Below, piece by piece: positions 23,685-33,882 of a stretch of DNA of 64,000 bases. The stretch is from Plasmopara viticola (Eukaryota > Oomycota > Peronosporomycetes > Peronosporales > Peronosporaceae), in assembly GCA_001695595.3 (NCBI GenBank), contig MBPM02000031.1:558001-622000 (forward strand), written 5' to 3'. A program made the translations under genes and the position numbers. The notes below the pieces were generated by a model. That model was not told the DNA's origin, ran no database searches, and saw nothing but the letters and a program-made list of their open reading frames with translations. Within the stretch, counting starts at the first letter, position 1; each line of letters begins with the position of its first letter.

Positions 23685-23983
23685 ATGTCCTCTATCATAC
23701 TATCCTTATTATTATAATATATTGATTATCGATAAAAGTGGTGACTCAGTAAATAGAGATCGTTCTACAATGACTTAGAGAATGAATAGACATCAAAATG
23801 AAATACGCTGATGAGACACCACAGTGGTGACTCACTCGAAATCGACATCGAGAGCAACACTCGAACGACAATGCCTTAATGTGACTATAGGATACATTGT
23901 TTCTCGATGATATCACAAAAAAATGATGATGATCTTACGCGAAGAATACATAGAATATAAAAAAATAACCTTAGTCATATAAA

Positions 23984-24973
23984 TTGTATAACTTCATTAG
24001 GAGCAACGGAGAGCAGTGTAAGCTTGCTCGTAATAAAGGGCGATGCGGCAAGCATCCAATTATTATGGATCAGGAAACTATTGTAGTGGAGAGTAATTTA
24101 GTAGAAGAAATGCCACCACAAGTCAATACCCCAGTTGTCGCTGCGGTTGTTAATACACCAGCGCCATCGGTGATCGAGCCTGTCGAGGCCTCGAATGTTA
24201 AAGTAACTAAAGTTTCAGAACTGGATGAATTGAATGTCGAACCGGTGGCCACAAATAGCGTGGTATATAAGGAGTAATATACTTTAAATTCGGAAAAATT
24301 ATATAATTTGGACGACGAATATGATTCTGACAATGAAGATGAGTTTATTCTAGCGACAACGAAGCTAGCTTCGCCACTATGTGGCTCTGAACCATTTCGA
24401 GCAGTGGAGATGGTTGATGAGATTCGTGATGACTCATGGATGTATGAATCATCGGATGACTCTTGCAGTGATGATGACAGCATTGTTCGGAACGAATCTC
24501 ATAGTGCAAGCCTTGACGAGTCCTCTGTGGAAATATTTGAATGCGCGAGGCAAGCAGAACAATATGCGGAATATGATAATGCGTCTGAGAAAGATGTTAC
24601 TCCACCAACGATTGTGATCGTTAATCCGACCAAGCCAAAAGCCAAGACGAAGACTGATGAATACACCAAAGAAATCACCAGTGAAGATGGAATCAAGAAG
24701 ATCATTTTGGAGAAGATCGTTAGTGACATGATGCTTCTGGACAAGAATCTAATTCGCGAGAGCAACAAGGTTGATCTGTATGATTTATCATCGCTGCGCA
24801 ATGTCACTATTGATGCATCCAAACTCGCACTTCTCACAACCCTTGTGCGAACGGATAGCAACGGCTTGTCAATGTGGTATGGAAAGAATAATACAAAGCT
24901 TCGTTTGGGGAGGAAGAAGTGGATGCAATTGAGTTCAGTCCAGTTGGAAAAGTATTTCAAACCTACAAAATGA
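23984..24973 (+). pseudogene. Element A replication protein, N-terminal part
   Basis: One frame with a stop at 24275-24277. It opens with a short Cys/His-containing segment (NGEQCKLARNKGRCGKHPII), present nearly unchanged at 45890 in element B, then Pro/Val-rich linker and long acidic stretches. The expected ATG is a TTG at 23984, whereas B retains ATG, so the start appears lost. No catalytic motif is seen in this part. It probably belongs to the same polypeptide as the helicase segments after 25000. Confidence 0.6.
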
Positions 24974-24999
24974 CCGTTAATTACGAATATAGTCCGAAG

Positions 25000-26018
25000 T
25001 ACAAGCCAGTAGTTGCCTGCCTCAAAATGTGTGTCATTCTCGACGCAGTCACGCATTTGGTGAATCTTAAGTCTGCCGATGTCCATCCATATGGCCCATT
25101 TAACGCTCACAAGAACGACCCTCGTGTATTTAATCTATTTAGCGGGTTTCCTCATGTGTACTCCTGAGTACGTAATTAATCAAGAGCGAGTTGATGTGTG
25201 GCTCGATCATATCAAATATGTACTCTCTGATAATAAAGATGCTGCGTGTCAGATCTTTGTGAAGTACTTCGCTCATCTGACTCAGAAGCCACATGTAAAG
25301 ACGAAGATGGTTCCTCTCATCAAAGGAACGCAGGCATGTGGCAAGAATTCCGCATTTTATATCTTTCATCGTCTTGTGATTGGCCCTCAGAGTAGTCTTG
25401 TGTGTCCGTCAATGGAGCTATCACTGCTCGATTCAACAGTATTCGACAGAGCAAGCTATCAATTGTTCTAGGCGAAGCCTTTGACTTGGACAATCGCTCT
25501 ATGAACAATCAGATGAAGAGTTACATTACTGACGATCGTACGCAAATTGAACGCAAGGGTCTCGAAACTATCGAAGTCAATGACTACGCAAATTATGTGA
25601 TCTTGACGAACAATGATTTTGGCTCCATCATCGAAGCAAATGATCGTCGATACATCTCGTCGCTAGTGAATGCCGTGGTGATGAAAAGTATTTCGATCAC
25701 TATTTCGATACTCTAGCTACTCTCGGTGCGGGTCGTGACATCTTTCACTACCTCGCGCGTGTTAGTTTGACAGGATTCAAGCCGCAATCGTTCCCTCTCA
25801 CGAGGTATAAGAAGGCTTTCAAAGCAAAGCAAACTAATAACGTTGTGAAGTGGCTTCTGAATATGCATGAGACACTAAGTGATGAAGCAGATGATGAAAT
25901 CAAAGTAACATCGACGTCTGATTGGTATAATGATACTGCAGGTGGGCCGAAACGAGCGGAGAGTCCCGGACCATGTCTCTCTATGTATTTAGTGGATTGC
26001 TATAACATGAAGGGATAG
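25000..26018 (+). pseudogene. Element A SF3 primase-helicase, C-terminal part
   Basis: Four pieces in three frames, with shifts near 25160, 25430 and 25700. Recognisable superfamily-3 helicase parts are VFNLFSGFP, a Walker-A-like loop GTQACGKN near 25328, an acidic Walker-B position (SIVLGEAFD), MKSYITDD, and the sensor-type YVILTNND. SF3 helicases unwind the viral genome during replication. The Walker A ends GKN rather than GK[ST]. Element B carries a different, D5_N-type helicase at the matching place. Confidence 0.72.
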
Positions 26019-26235
26019 ACACGGAAGAGAAATATTGTTGATTGTGACAAGCGTCGGAAATTCCGATATCGAAATATTTCGCGACAGATCTTAGAAGTAC
26101 AGTTAGCGCAGTACATTAAATAGAAAAATTCAACAGAAAAAGTGAGGTACGAAACTGCGTGATCGCTGTTATGCTAAATTAAAAAAAAAACAATTGATCT
26201 ACTGAGCTTCGGTCCATCTGATAAGCTTCTGTGAT

Positions 26236-26560
26236 TTAAGGTGATATGACCGACCTCGAAGCTGATAATGCCCGCCACAATTGCATGGGACTGCTCCACG
26301 AGTCTATTTTTATTGACTTCGTTGTAAATCTTGTCTTTTCATTGATCGCCGCCTTATTGATATTCCAGTATCTTTTAGTGCTCGCTTTTTGAAGGTGCAT
26401 CTTCAGAGGCGAAAATGGAATCACCTTATTGATACAAGTTTTCTTGAGTTTATTTACCCATAGCGCTTTGTATGCACGCAAATGAGAACGATCGATCACG
26501 TCGTATTGCTTAATTAGGATGATTTTGAATTTATATGGACCGTACTTTCTAAAAAATGGA
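26236..26560 (-). pseudogene. GIY-YIG endonuclease remnant (element A)
   Basis: Reads FFRKYGPYKFKIILIKQYD followed by RSHLRAYKALWVNKLKK and NKVIPF, the central part of the GIY-YIG family found in large DNA viruses and Polinton-like elements. The N-terminal GIY/YIG strand segment and the C-terminal Cys-rich part are missing or scrambled. The homologue in B is at 43290-43740. Confidence 0.6.
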
Positions 26561-26794
26561 TATATTGCGAATTCAGGCTTTGTCGAATCCTTATCCGATT
26601 GCTTGAATTAGCTACGATAAGTATTGAAATGATGCTTGAGCATATTGAACGTGCTACCGATGTAGCAAGTCTCACTTTGGCTGCAAAAAATCTTATAAAT
26701 GGACCCGATCATGACTATTGTTACATTTATAACATTTATACATCAAGATCAAACGCATCTAAAGTCATCCCAATCGAAACGATTCACCCTTGAT

Positions 26795-27231
26795 CCGAAG
26801 ACGAGTCATAGGAGGTGCAACTACCACGCCACTCACACTATTTTACCAACCCACGCAATAAAGTAGCTTCCGGTCCGGCCTCTGAAGCAAATCCGTTTAG
26901 AACTCAGCTTGTGATCGGGCGCCAGTTATTTTTAAGAAACCCACCAGTTCCTATTGCAGCTGATTTTATTCCATTCCACAATGATCCCCAGAGCCCAGAG
27001 CCCAGAGCAACTGAGTCGTGTTTGATGCGTTCTCCAAACTTCTTCGTGTGACATATGCAAAGTCGTACCCTTGCCCGATTCGTAAGCCTTCACAATCTTC
27101 TTGTAGTTTTTAGGGTGGAAATAATTCGAGTGGACTTTGTTCAACTGCGAGTGTGATAAACGAAGAGGCTTGCCATGTATAACCTTGACAGCTTGCGCAT
27201 GGCTTAAATCTACTTTGAATTCTTTGTACAT
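26795..27231 (-). pseudogene. pX-like core protein remnant (element A)
   Basis: Starts MYKEFKVDLSHAQAVKVIHG, followed by SHSQL and GKGTTLHMSHEEV, then loses frame in the hydrophobic/Gly-rich part. The intact-looking homologue in element B (42783-43272) shows what is missing. It diverges from the tyrosine recombinase with 47 bp between starts, the same arrangement as in B. Confidence 0.6.
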
Positions 27232-27278
27232 CTGAATTGACAAATATGTGGTATTATATACAGAGCGAGAGACAAGAA

Positions 27279-28435
27279 ATGTCGAAGGCTAATAAATCTA
27301 GAACGCTCAGTTTGGATGAGATTAGAAATATATTTACTCGTGATGCTAAGCTAGGAAGCGAGCATGACAATTTGTCGGAGACTACAGTAAATCTTAACAC
27401 CAGGCAACTGATCAAGCTCTACAAGGCCGGTGTTGCGAAAGAGCAATGGCCCCCAAATGAGTTCATCTCCAACATCCAGTATCCAAACAAATACGACTAC
27501 GCTTCGTTTTAAAAGACATTCAAAGTTCAAAACTCGGGCATTGTTGCACTTTTGATGAGCATCTATACGAGCAAGGAGAGTCTGATATTAACGTTGAATG
27601 CCATGTGTAAAATGGTCAAGAACAGATTCCGAGATGCATTTGGATATTATAATACGATTCGAAAGGAACTGAGTAAGCAAAACAAGGCTACAAAGCTGGA
27701 CAACGAACTGACGCCCGAGGAAGAGAAGAAGTATATCAGCTATGAAGAGCTTATGTCCGTCCCTGGCATAGTTGTCAATGTTCTCACCGAAACATATGGT
27801 AAAGTTTTTCTATCTCGATCCGTGTTTGTGGAGCTGGCCAAAACAAAGAGAACTAATTACTTGTAACTCCTGTTTGACTATGTCACGCTGTCGTTTAACA
27901 AGCATTATCCACTTCGTTTGGTATGGCCAAGTGTTATTCTCACACCCAAGGAAGGTGCTAACTATCTCCAGGGAAATGAATTTCATTTAAATGACATTAA
28001 GAACGCTAAGCTAATGGGGTCGCAAGCCATTCAGTTGGATAGCACGACAATGAACCTGATCAAGTCATATCTTGCATTTTTGACTAATACGCTTGGTGCG
28101 CGGCCTAGTAAGCTACTATGGCGCTTTTTTAATAGACAGCCAGGTGAGAATGATTATGCAGATACAAACAATGGCTTCAGTCAAGTTCTATCAAAGCTTT
28201 TTGAGACATACAACGGAAAGCCAATGTCAATGAATATGATCAGACACATCGCTGAATCTCCATTCATTCAATCGCCAAGCTATGCTAGGCTCACCAATAG
28301 CGAGAAGAGCGATCTCCATGCCAAGCTTCTTCACAGCATTATGGCTGCCAATAGCAGCTACAACAAGATCGCGATTCGAGCGACAGCTCCCGAGCCAGAA
28401 GCATCGCTTAATCCCGAGGCATCGTTTGAGCGTTA
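27279..28435 (+). pseudogene. Tyrosine recombinase (element A)
   Basis: Stays in a single frame from MSKANK to a stop at 28433-28435, with in-frame stops near 27510 and 27864 and no frameshift. The C-terminal part has the layout of the tyrosine recombinases found in Polinton-like and giant viruses: GKPMSMNMIRHIAES (Arg/His box), LLHSIMAANSSYNKI (His and nucleophile Tyr). This enzyme class inserts the viral genome into host DNA. The last stop falls inside an Ala/Glu/Pro linker that in B continues into the next domain, so it too is probably a nonsense mutation. Confidence 0.75.
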
Positions 28436-28436
28436 G

Positions 28437-29048
28437 CCAGCACCTGTTGCAAAGCCCGCTGCAACACATCTAAGCGGACCTAAAGACCGTCGAGAACGCA
28501 TATTTCATGGAGATTTCACTCTCTCTGGCAGTGACAAAACGCTTGAGATCGACATCTTTGAGATATAATTTTTTTGATATAAGATACAAAGCGATCACGG
28601 AGCAAAACCAAAAGAGAACATATCGCAAAGCTGGTCCATTCCATATGGAATTTCATGGACTTCAAGCTTGTTTTAGAAGTGACAAATCTCGAGTAAATAT
28701 CAAAACCATGCTTGTATCGCATGCATTTTTTGATCTCTGGCGAATAATTGAAGAGGATAAGAGCTTTGACAAGCCACTTTTGACCTTCTCGATGAGCCTG
28801 AGCGAGACTTCATGAAATACTGTTTGAACAACTGCAAATCTACTTCACGAGGATTCGAAAGCGCGTATAGTCAACTTCTAGATGGTTTAGTCAAGCGCTT
28901 AAAGATGCTGGAAGGTGCGAAGAATGTTGGCGATGACTCGCCATTCATTAAGACGGAAATAAAGTCGAACCTGGATAAGTTATACGTTAAGGGCGTGTTC
29001 TCAACGTCGTATTACATTCAATGTAAGCGTTTGATGAAGCTCGCTTAA
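28437..29048 (+). pseudogene. C-terminal domain following the recombinase (element A)
   Basis: Begins with a Pro/Ala linker and DRRERIFHGDFTLSGS, then frame changes through MEFHGLQAC to the last piece, FESAYSQLLDGLVKRLKMLE and ending KRLMKLA. The same pieces in the same order occur in element B at 40965-41600. Probably a C-terminal extension of the recombinase or a separate overlapping gene of unknown function. No known domain recognised. Confidence 0.5.
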
Positions 29049-29223
29049 ACTCGCGTTTGAAGCCAAGCAATCTGCATGTATCAATGTATTTTGGTTTCTT
29101 CTTCTTTTTTTGCTCCTCGGCAAGCTGACTAGCACTGATTCGACTAAGTTTGTTAGTCAGAGTTTCAATATTCGTCGAGCCATATTCGTTTTTGGATGGC
29201 GCTGCAGCTCTTGCCCGATCCAT
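28987..29223 (-). CDS. Small conserved element protein (element A)
   Basis: A 78-residue frame with a Lys-rich tract (EEQKKKKKPKYID). Its middle (STNIETLTNKLSRISASQLA) is clearly the homologue of the protein at 40128-40325 in element B. Short and probably helical. The reading frame is open, but the last residues overlap the end of the recombinase-linked domain on the other strand and may be read-through. Function unknown. Confidence 0.5.
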   Translation of the reverse strand: MDRARAAAPSKNEYGSTNIETLTNKLSRISASQLAEEQKKKKKPKYIDTCRLLGFKREFKRASSNAYIECNTTLRTRP

Positions 29224-29316
29224 CGATCTCCATTGTCTGAGGCATTAATTGACGTCGGATTTTCTTACGTCGATGCATATTTATTCGTGTTTGCTATATA
29301 TACACAGTGAATAAAG

Positions 29317-30174
29317 ATGTCATTTCCAATTTTGGTAAATCTCAATTACCAGGTGGTTACTCACCAGTTCCGTTATCGATTCTCGAAGCCAATCGATTTC
29401 AGCAGGTATGAAGTTGCGCTGGGTAGTATCTCAATCTACTACTCATGGCGTGCTATCACTGCTCAGCGCCAAAACAACAGCTTCAAGATTATATGGCTAA
29501 CCGCGGCAACTACAACGACATACACAATTACACTTCCAGATGGCACATATTCGGCAAGCGACATTAACAACTACCTTGAATACTGGTCGATTCAGAACAA
29601 TCTCTATCTGCGACTGGGGCTTTCTACTATTTCATCTCGTGCGCTAAGAACCCATCAAGTTAGGCCCTGCAATTCACAATGCAACCAGTCAGGAATATCT
29701 CGGGGTACTCTGCCGCAAGTGGGTTTCCGACTATGCCAGTCACTGCTTACACACCACAGCTACAAGTGGTAGACGCAGCATTTCGCTCAATTGTTGGATT
29801 TTCGCCCGCTACGTATCTCGCGGCTCAAACAACGAGTATTTATGCGTTCAAAAGTAATCTAGTGCCTCAAATATCCAACTGCTGCTGTAAGTATTACGTG
29901 TTCAAATCTTTACGATCCAATCGCGAACAACAATCAAGTCTTACACACATTTACTTCTGCTGGGGCTGAGTATGGCGGATTAATTACGACTTCACAAGGG
30001 CAAGGCTTGGCTATCTGCCCAATGAAAGGAACGATTTTAAAACTCACTCTATCGTTTCTTGATCGAAATATGATCCCGTTAGGTATTATTGATAATAACG
30101 TATGCATTCGTTTGTTGATCCGATCAAAAATGCAGCAGTATATAAACACTGGCACGCAAAAGTTTTTTTTATAA
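29317..30174 (+). pseudogene. Penton / minor capsid protein (element A)
   Basis: Pieces of one gene: 29317 to about 29630, about 29640-29890, and about 29900-30174, separated by frameshifts. Motifs typical of the single-jelly-roll penton of Polinton-like viruses are present: RYEVALGSISIYYSW, TYTITLPDGTYSASDINNYL, and a C-terminal IPLGIIDNNVCIRLLIR. Penton proteins close the five-fold vertices of the capsid. The Met at 29317 is well placed. Its end overlaps the convergent ATPase gene by six bases. The B copy is at 39237-40063. Confidence 0.75.
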
Positions 30175-30806
30175 GTTGCAAACGAGTTCAATCACATTTT
30201 TGTAGATGTGCCTACTGTTTATGTTCATCATCATGGTAGTCATCTTTTCTGACGTAATTTGTTTGTAGAACTCGATAAACGCTTTGATAATTATATCGCT
30301 CGGAAAATCGCGACAGATGATACCAAGTTCTCATTGAGGTGATTCCGTTCTAAAATTACGTACTGAGAGTTGATTCGAAATTTTTTTGGAATACCGAAGT
30401 AGCTTTGACTGATATACACCATTGACCAGCCTAGCTTACGTTCTCGAATAAAATACTGTGAAATTTGAGCTTGAGTTCTCTTTGACTCGACGACCAAGTC
30501 GTCAAAGATGATGTATTTGCTCGTCTCGGTATCATACTCGGACATCGCTGGTACCATCTCTTCTTCAATCACTTAACCGTTATCGATAGTATCTTTAAGA
30601 TGATCATAGAGCGTCTCATTTGTCTTCGTGCAGATTACTATCTTGGTAAAACGCTTGCTGAGTAGGGCAGATATATATAGAACTGTGTTACTTTTGCCCG
30701 ATCCGCTAGGCGCTGCTACAACCATTCTAAAGGGTAGCTCGAAGTGCTCATTGCGAGAAAACTTCTTAAGCTTTGACTTCGGGATCGATTCGTAGAAACT
30801 TTGCAT
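30169..30806 (-). pseudogene. FtsK-HerA/A32-type packaging ATPase (element A)
   Basis: About 212 codons with one nonsense codon near 30573 and a frameshift near 30300. Walker A is canonical, VVAAPSGSGKSNT (residues about 29-41), and Walker B is KYIIFDDLVV; WSMVYISQSYFGIPK matches the downstream sensor region. These enzymes pump viral DNA into preformed capsids. Element B carries the same gene at 38202-38833 with a degenerate Walker A. Confidence 0.82.
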
Positions 30807-30828
30807 CGTATAGTATAGTGATCAAAAA

Positions 30829-32363
30829 TGCCTCCCCTTCCAATTATCAACTTTCCTCTATTTAATAGCTCTTACTATGGGCATCGAATGGGTATCTAAC
30901 AATAACTAAAGGCGATCGAAGATACTTGCGGCTTGGCGGTGCTGGAGCGGTGTCTGCTTTAAGCGTGGTTGGCAATCTCGACGTTGGTTCGTTGTCTCTT
31001 GACGGATCACCTACTAATTTATACGTTGTTTCAGGGATAACACCTGGTACTGCCCAGCCCAACAAAGTGCCGTCGTTGGATGGAACTAATTCTATATCGA
31101 CAATCACATCACTCACGTCAACAACCTATTATGGAACAACTGATAATATCCACTTCATGAATACCGATATTCTATCAGCTGCTATCAATTGTAACGCCCC
31201 TGTATTTTATGCTTTTACTGCGAATAATACATCTACCGATCAAACATATTAGTCATGGTCGCAACGCCAATTACCATTGATATGGATGTCAACTTCGGAA
31301 AAGGTTGGGGTGACGCCCTCCTTCCAAGCGCGGGGGCTAAATGCTCGCGCACTTCGGGTTGGTGCTCTCGGGCATCTGCAGATCTCAAACGAGTCTTATT
31401 CTCGACGCAACGGTCTCCAGCACCAGAGCGTCACCTGGGCTCTTACCTAGTCAGAGCTAAACAAAATCATGGAAGACCCTCACGACCTCGGTGCTGGCTG
31501 CACTGCCCGCCGAACGAGACCCGACGTATGCGGACACCACTCTATGCCGTGGACTAGCCAGACTGAGCCTAGCACGTGCATAACTTGGCAACGCGATAAC
31601 GTAATACATTACATTACATGGATGTCAACAAAGTTTCACCGATATTCGGAACTGTAACAAGCATCCTTGTCGAATGATGACCAACAACTCTCAGAAACTT
31701 ATCATCAACTCGGGTGGTAAAGTATCAATCGGAAATAACAACAACACTTATAAATTGGATGTTGCTGAAACGTCAATTACTGATATTCTGAGAATCAGAA
31801 CAACTGGAAGCTGCTCCGACTTCATAATAGATGGTTATGACGGGGTTGGTGTAAATGACTTAGGATTACGCATATATGCTGCAAGTCAAAATTTACTCAC
31901 ATACTCAAATATGGGCTTTTACAATCCTGCCAAAACTATTCAGATTGCAGGTAATCAACCTATAATCAAAATTGCTTCACACACGACCACAATCAGGTGC
32001 TGACACCAATGCGTCAATGCCTAACGTAGGCTTTTGTAGTGGTAATAATGCTATAGTTAGACAACCTCTTATGAACACAACCAATAGTTTAACAAATAGT
32101 CCAAATTATACACCAGCGAGAAAATTCACTATTTGTGCTGATACAAATTTCGTGGATGGAGGATACAATAAAGCTCTGCGTATTACATATCCTAACTTTG
32201 TGAATGATCCAGATTGTAAATGCTATTGATGGTGATACATAGATGGGTGATATACCTTGTACTGGTCTTCGTTTTGGAACCAATAACTCAACTCAAATGT
32301 ATCTAACTAATGCTAAGCGTCTTGGGATTGATACTATAAGCCCGAGAGCTGCAGTGAAACCCG
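30829..32363 (+). pseudogene. Fiber-like protein (element A), interrupted and truncated
   Basis: Starts near an ATG at 30829. It then shows repetitive beta-rich sequence (RLGGAGAVSALSVVGNLDVG, GITPGTAQ, LTSTTYYGT) typical of trimeric fiber shafts. A retroposon (31294-31629) splits it, and further frames at 31674-32229 (INSGGKVSIGNNNNTYKLDV) resemble S74-linked fibers. The gene is cut at the outer edge of element B, so the C-terminal chaperone domain seen in B is absent. Confidence 0.6.
31294..31629 (+). mobile_element. Retroposon-like insertion, copy 2, with 12-bp target duplication
   Basis: The 12-mer ATGGATGTCAAC occurs at 31282-31293 and again at 31618-31629, exactly flanking the insert. 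The insert ends with a pentanucleotide tail (ATTACATTAC). Its body (31310-31617) matches the inverted copy at 23387-23684. Target duplication plus simple tail indicates target-primed retroposition of a SINE or 5'-truncated LINE. It landed in the fiber gene of element A. Confidence 0.8.
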
Positions 32364-32934
32364 GCCGTGGAAAACCAGTTTTTTAACGGTATGGACCGGA
32401 TTTTATTGTAGCATTACGCAGTGACTCCGCGAATACTGCGTGAGTATTTTGTTTTAATACTCACAGTTGTTTTTTAAAAAACATACCACGAGAAGGGCCG
32501 TCGTGTGTGTCACATCTCTTGAATTTGTGGGTATGTCAGTATTAAAAAATGGCCTTTTTAGCCACTCCATATATTCACAATATTTCATGGTAGGGTCCTA
32601 GACCCCTACATGTATTTATGGTTCACCTATCCCAATACTCACATGCTCACATACTCACAATTATTTACTAATGATGTAAAGTTACTATAGAATCTATCGA
32701 CATGTTCTAATTGAAAGCTTTGTGAGTATTTTGCTATGACTCACACTTTCATCGAATATATATCTCCTAACAATATAAGATGAACCAAACCTTGTCTCGG
32801 TTATTGTTTCGTGTGAGACAAAACTTTTACGGGTATACTCGACACATTTAACATGAATACGAGTCATATGATCCACTCGCTAATGTGACTTCATGGCGGG
32901 ATTCCCGCACGAAGACATCATGAGAAATTATGAC
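32364..32934 (+). repeat. Element B left terminal inverted repeat
   Basis: Reverse complement of 45936-46507. The stretch 32481-32623 (143 bp) matches 46246-46388 without a difference by eye. The outer end reads GCCGTGGAAAACC and the inner end GACATCAT. It contains clustered GAGTAT/ATACTC motifs. No coding potential. Confidence 0.93.
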
Positions 32935-33149
32935 CCTTTATTGATACTTAGCGCGCAACTACGCAAGCGAGCTCCTTCAACCAAGCACGCTTTGGCGGGA
33001 GAAGTATTTTTGCTGATGCGATCATATTTGTCCAAGGTAATTCTTGACCCAGCTACTCCTGACTCTGGTTCGGAGGTTGGTAGAGAGTAGTAATCATCGT
33101 CGATCTGAATCGGCTGTGGTTCTTGTGAGTCTATATACTGGACATCCAT
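32928..33149 (-). CDS. Possible small element protein
   Basis: A 73-residue open frame starting MDVQYIDSQEPQPIQIDDDY at the inner edge of the left terminal repeat. Acidic N-terminus, no known domain, no homologue seen elsewhere in the window. It may be chance. Confidence 0.25.
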   Translation of the reverse strand: MDVQYIDSQEPQPIQIDDDYYSLPTSEPESGVAGSRITLDKYDRISKNTSPAKACLVEGARLRSCALSINKGS

Positions 33150-33439
33150 TGCGTGGCTCTGCGTATATTACAAGGCAAGATAATGAGAATTACAATTCAA
33201 TCTCACTACAGCCAACATCTACCATGATGAGCTGACGGTATCTGAATGGGTGCTCCCGGCAAAGCAACTGATCGACCCTCAGAACGAACGCAATTCGATG
33301 TGGATCGTATGATGTGAAACGACACCAAAAAGCTTCTCCCTGGCCAAACACTTTTACAAAGAGCCCGTCGTTAGTATTGTAATCACGATTACTTTATAGT
33401 TTAAATTTGCGAGTACCAAGTCTATATTGATGCGATTGA

Positions 33440-33823
33440 TCAAAAATTATCATACTGATCGTTGAAGAGTTTGTAGAACTTGTCAAATTGATTGTGTTGC
33501 AGATGGTAGAGCCAAACAACACTATACTGTCCACAGTGTCTAAATCGGGGATTCTGTATTCCAACTTTACGATATGAATAATCCTTTGGTATCACACGTG
33601 GCCTAGGTAAGCCGAGAGGATCGAAGCACGCCTTATCTTTGTTTGAGACTGCCATCCAATGACTGCCCTCGATCTGAGGTGTTCCCATGTTGATTATGCA
33701 ATAGTCTTTGCTTCTGTCTAAATGCTGCTTGAAATCAATTTTGATAACTCCAATGGAATTGGCAAGTTTCATGAGTTGATCATCCGTCGTTCTAGACAAT
33801 TGAATAATTCTTTTCTCGCTCAT
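33440..33823 (-). CDS. Adenain-type (C5/Ulp1-fold) cysteine protease
   Basis: A complete 127-residue frame. All four active-site positions of the adenovirus-protease family are visible: His55 (EGSHWMAV), Asp68 (CFDPLG), Gln90 (VGIQNP) and Cys97 (RHCGQYS). In Polintons, virophages and adenoviruses this enzyme matures capsid proteins. It is divergent from the major capsid gene with 59 bp between starts, implying a shared promoter. It is shorter than the adenovirus enzyme (about 200) but similar to compact Polinton forms. This is the best-preserved viral gene of either element. Confidence 0.85.
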   Translation of the reverse strand: MSEKRIIQLSRTTDDQLMKLANSIGVIKIDFKQHLDRSKDYCIINMGTPQIEGSHWMAVSNKDKACFDPLGLPRPRVIPKDYSYRKVGIQNPRFRHCGQYSVVWLYHLQHNQFDKFYKLFNDQYDNF

Positions 33824-33882
33824 GGTGCTTTATTTTTTTGAACAGTATAATATACTCGTCATCAATATTATCACATAAAACT

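Larger units (their letters stand above)
23105..23914. other. Repeat-rich left border of the viral block
   Basis: No gene. It contains a tandem duplication (23248-23327), a GAGTCACCAC motif repeated directly near 23340-23360 and inverted near 23742 and 23823, and a retroposon-like repeat (23387-23684). The left end of element A must lie here, but no terminal repeat matching element B can be drawn. Confidence 0.5.
23915..32363 (+). mobile_element. Element A: decayed Polinton-like virus
   Basis: A block of viral gene remnants in the order primase-helicase (+), GIY-YIG (-), pX-like core (-), tyrosine recombinase (+), small coiled protein (-), penton (+), packaging ATPase (-), fiber (+). Order and orientation match element B when B is inverted, but capsid and protease genes are missing because the element stops inside the fiber gene at the outer end of B. 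Homology with B begins near 23920, just upstream of the first gene (shared TAGAATATAAAAA). The left terminus is not defined. Nearly every gene has stops or frameshifts. Confidence 0.8.

Noticed and set aside
31255..31557. Open frame in the retroposon at 31.3-31.6 kb
   Set aside because: It lies wholly in the repeat body; it may be a relic of a LINE 3' end, but nothing supports a gene.
23387..31617. The 300-bp inverted pair as terminal repeats of element A
   Set aside because: The right copy has its own 12-bp target duplication and lies inside the fiber gene, with fiber sequence continuing beyond it; they are two independent retroposon copies.
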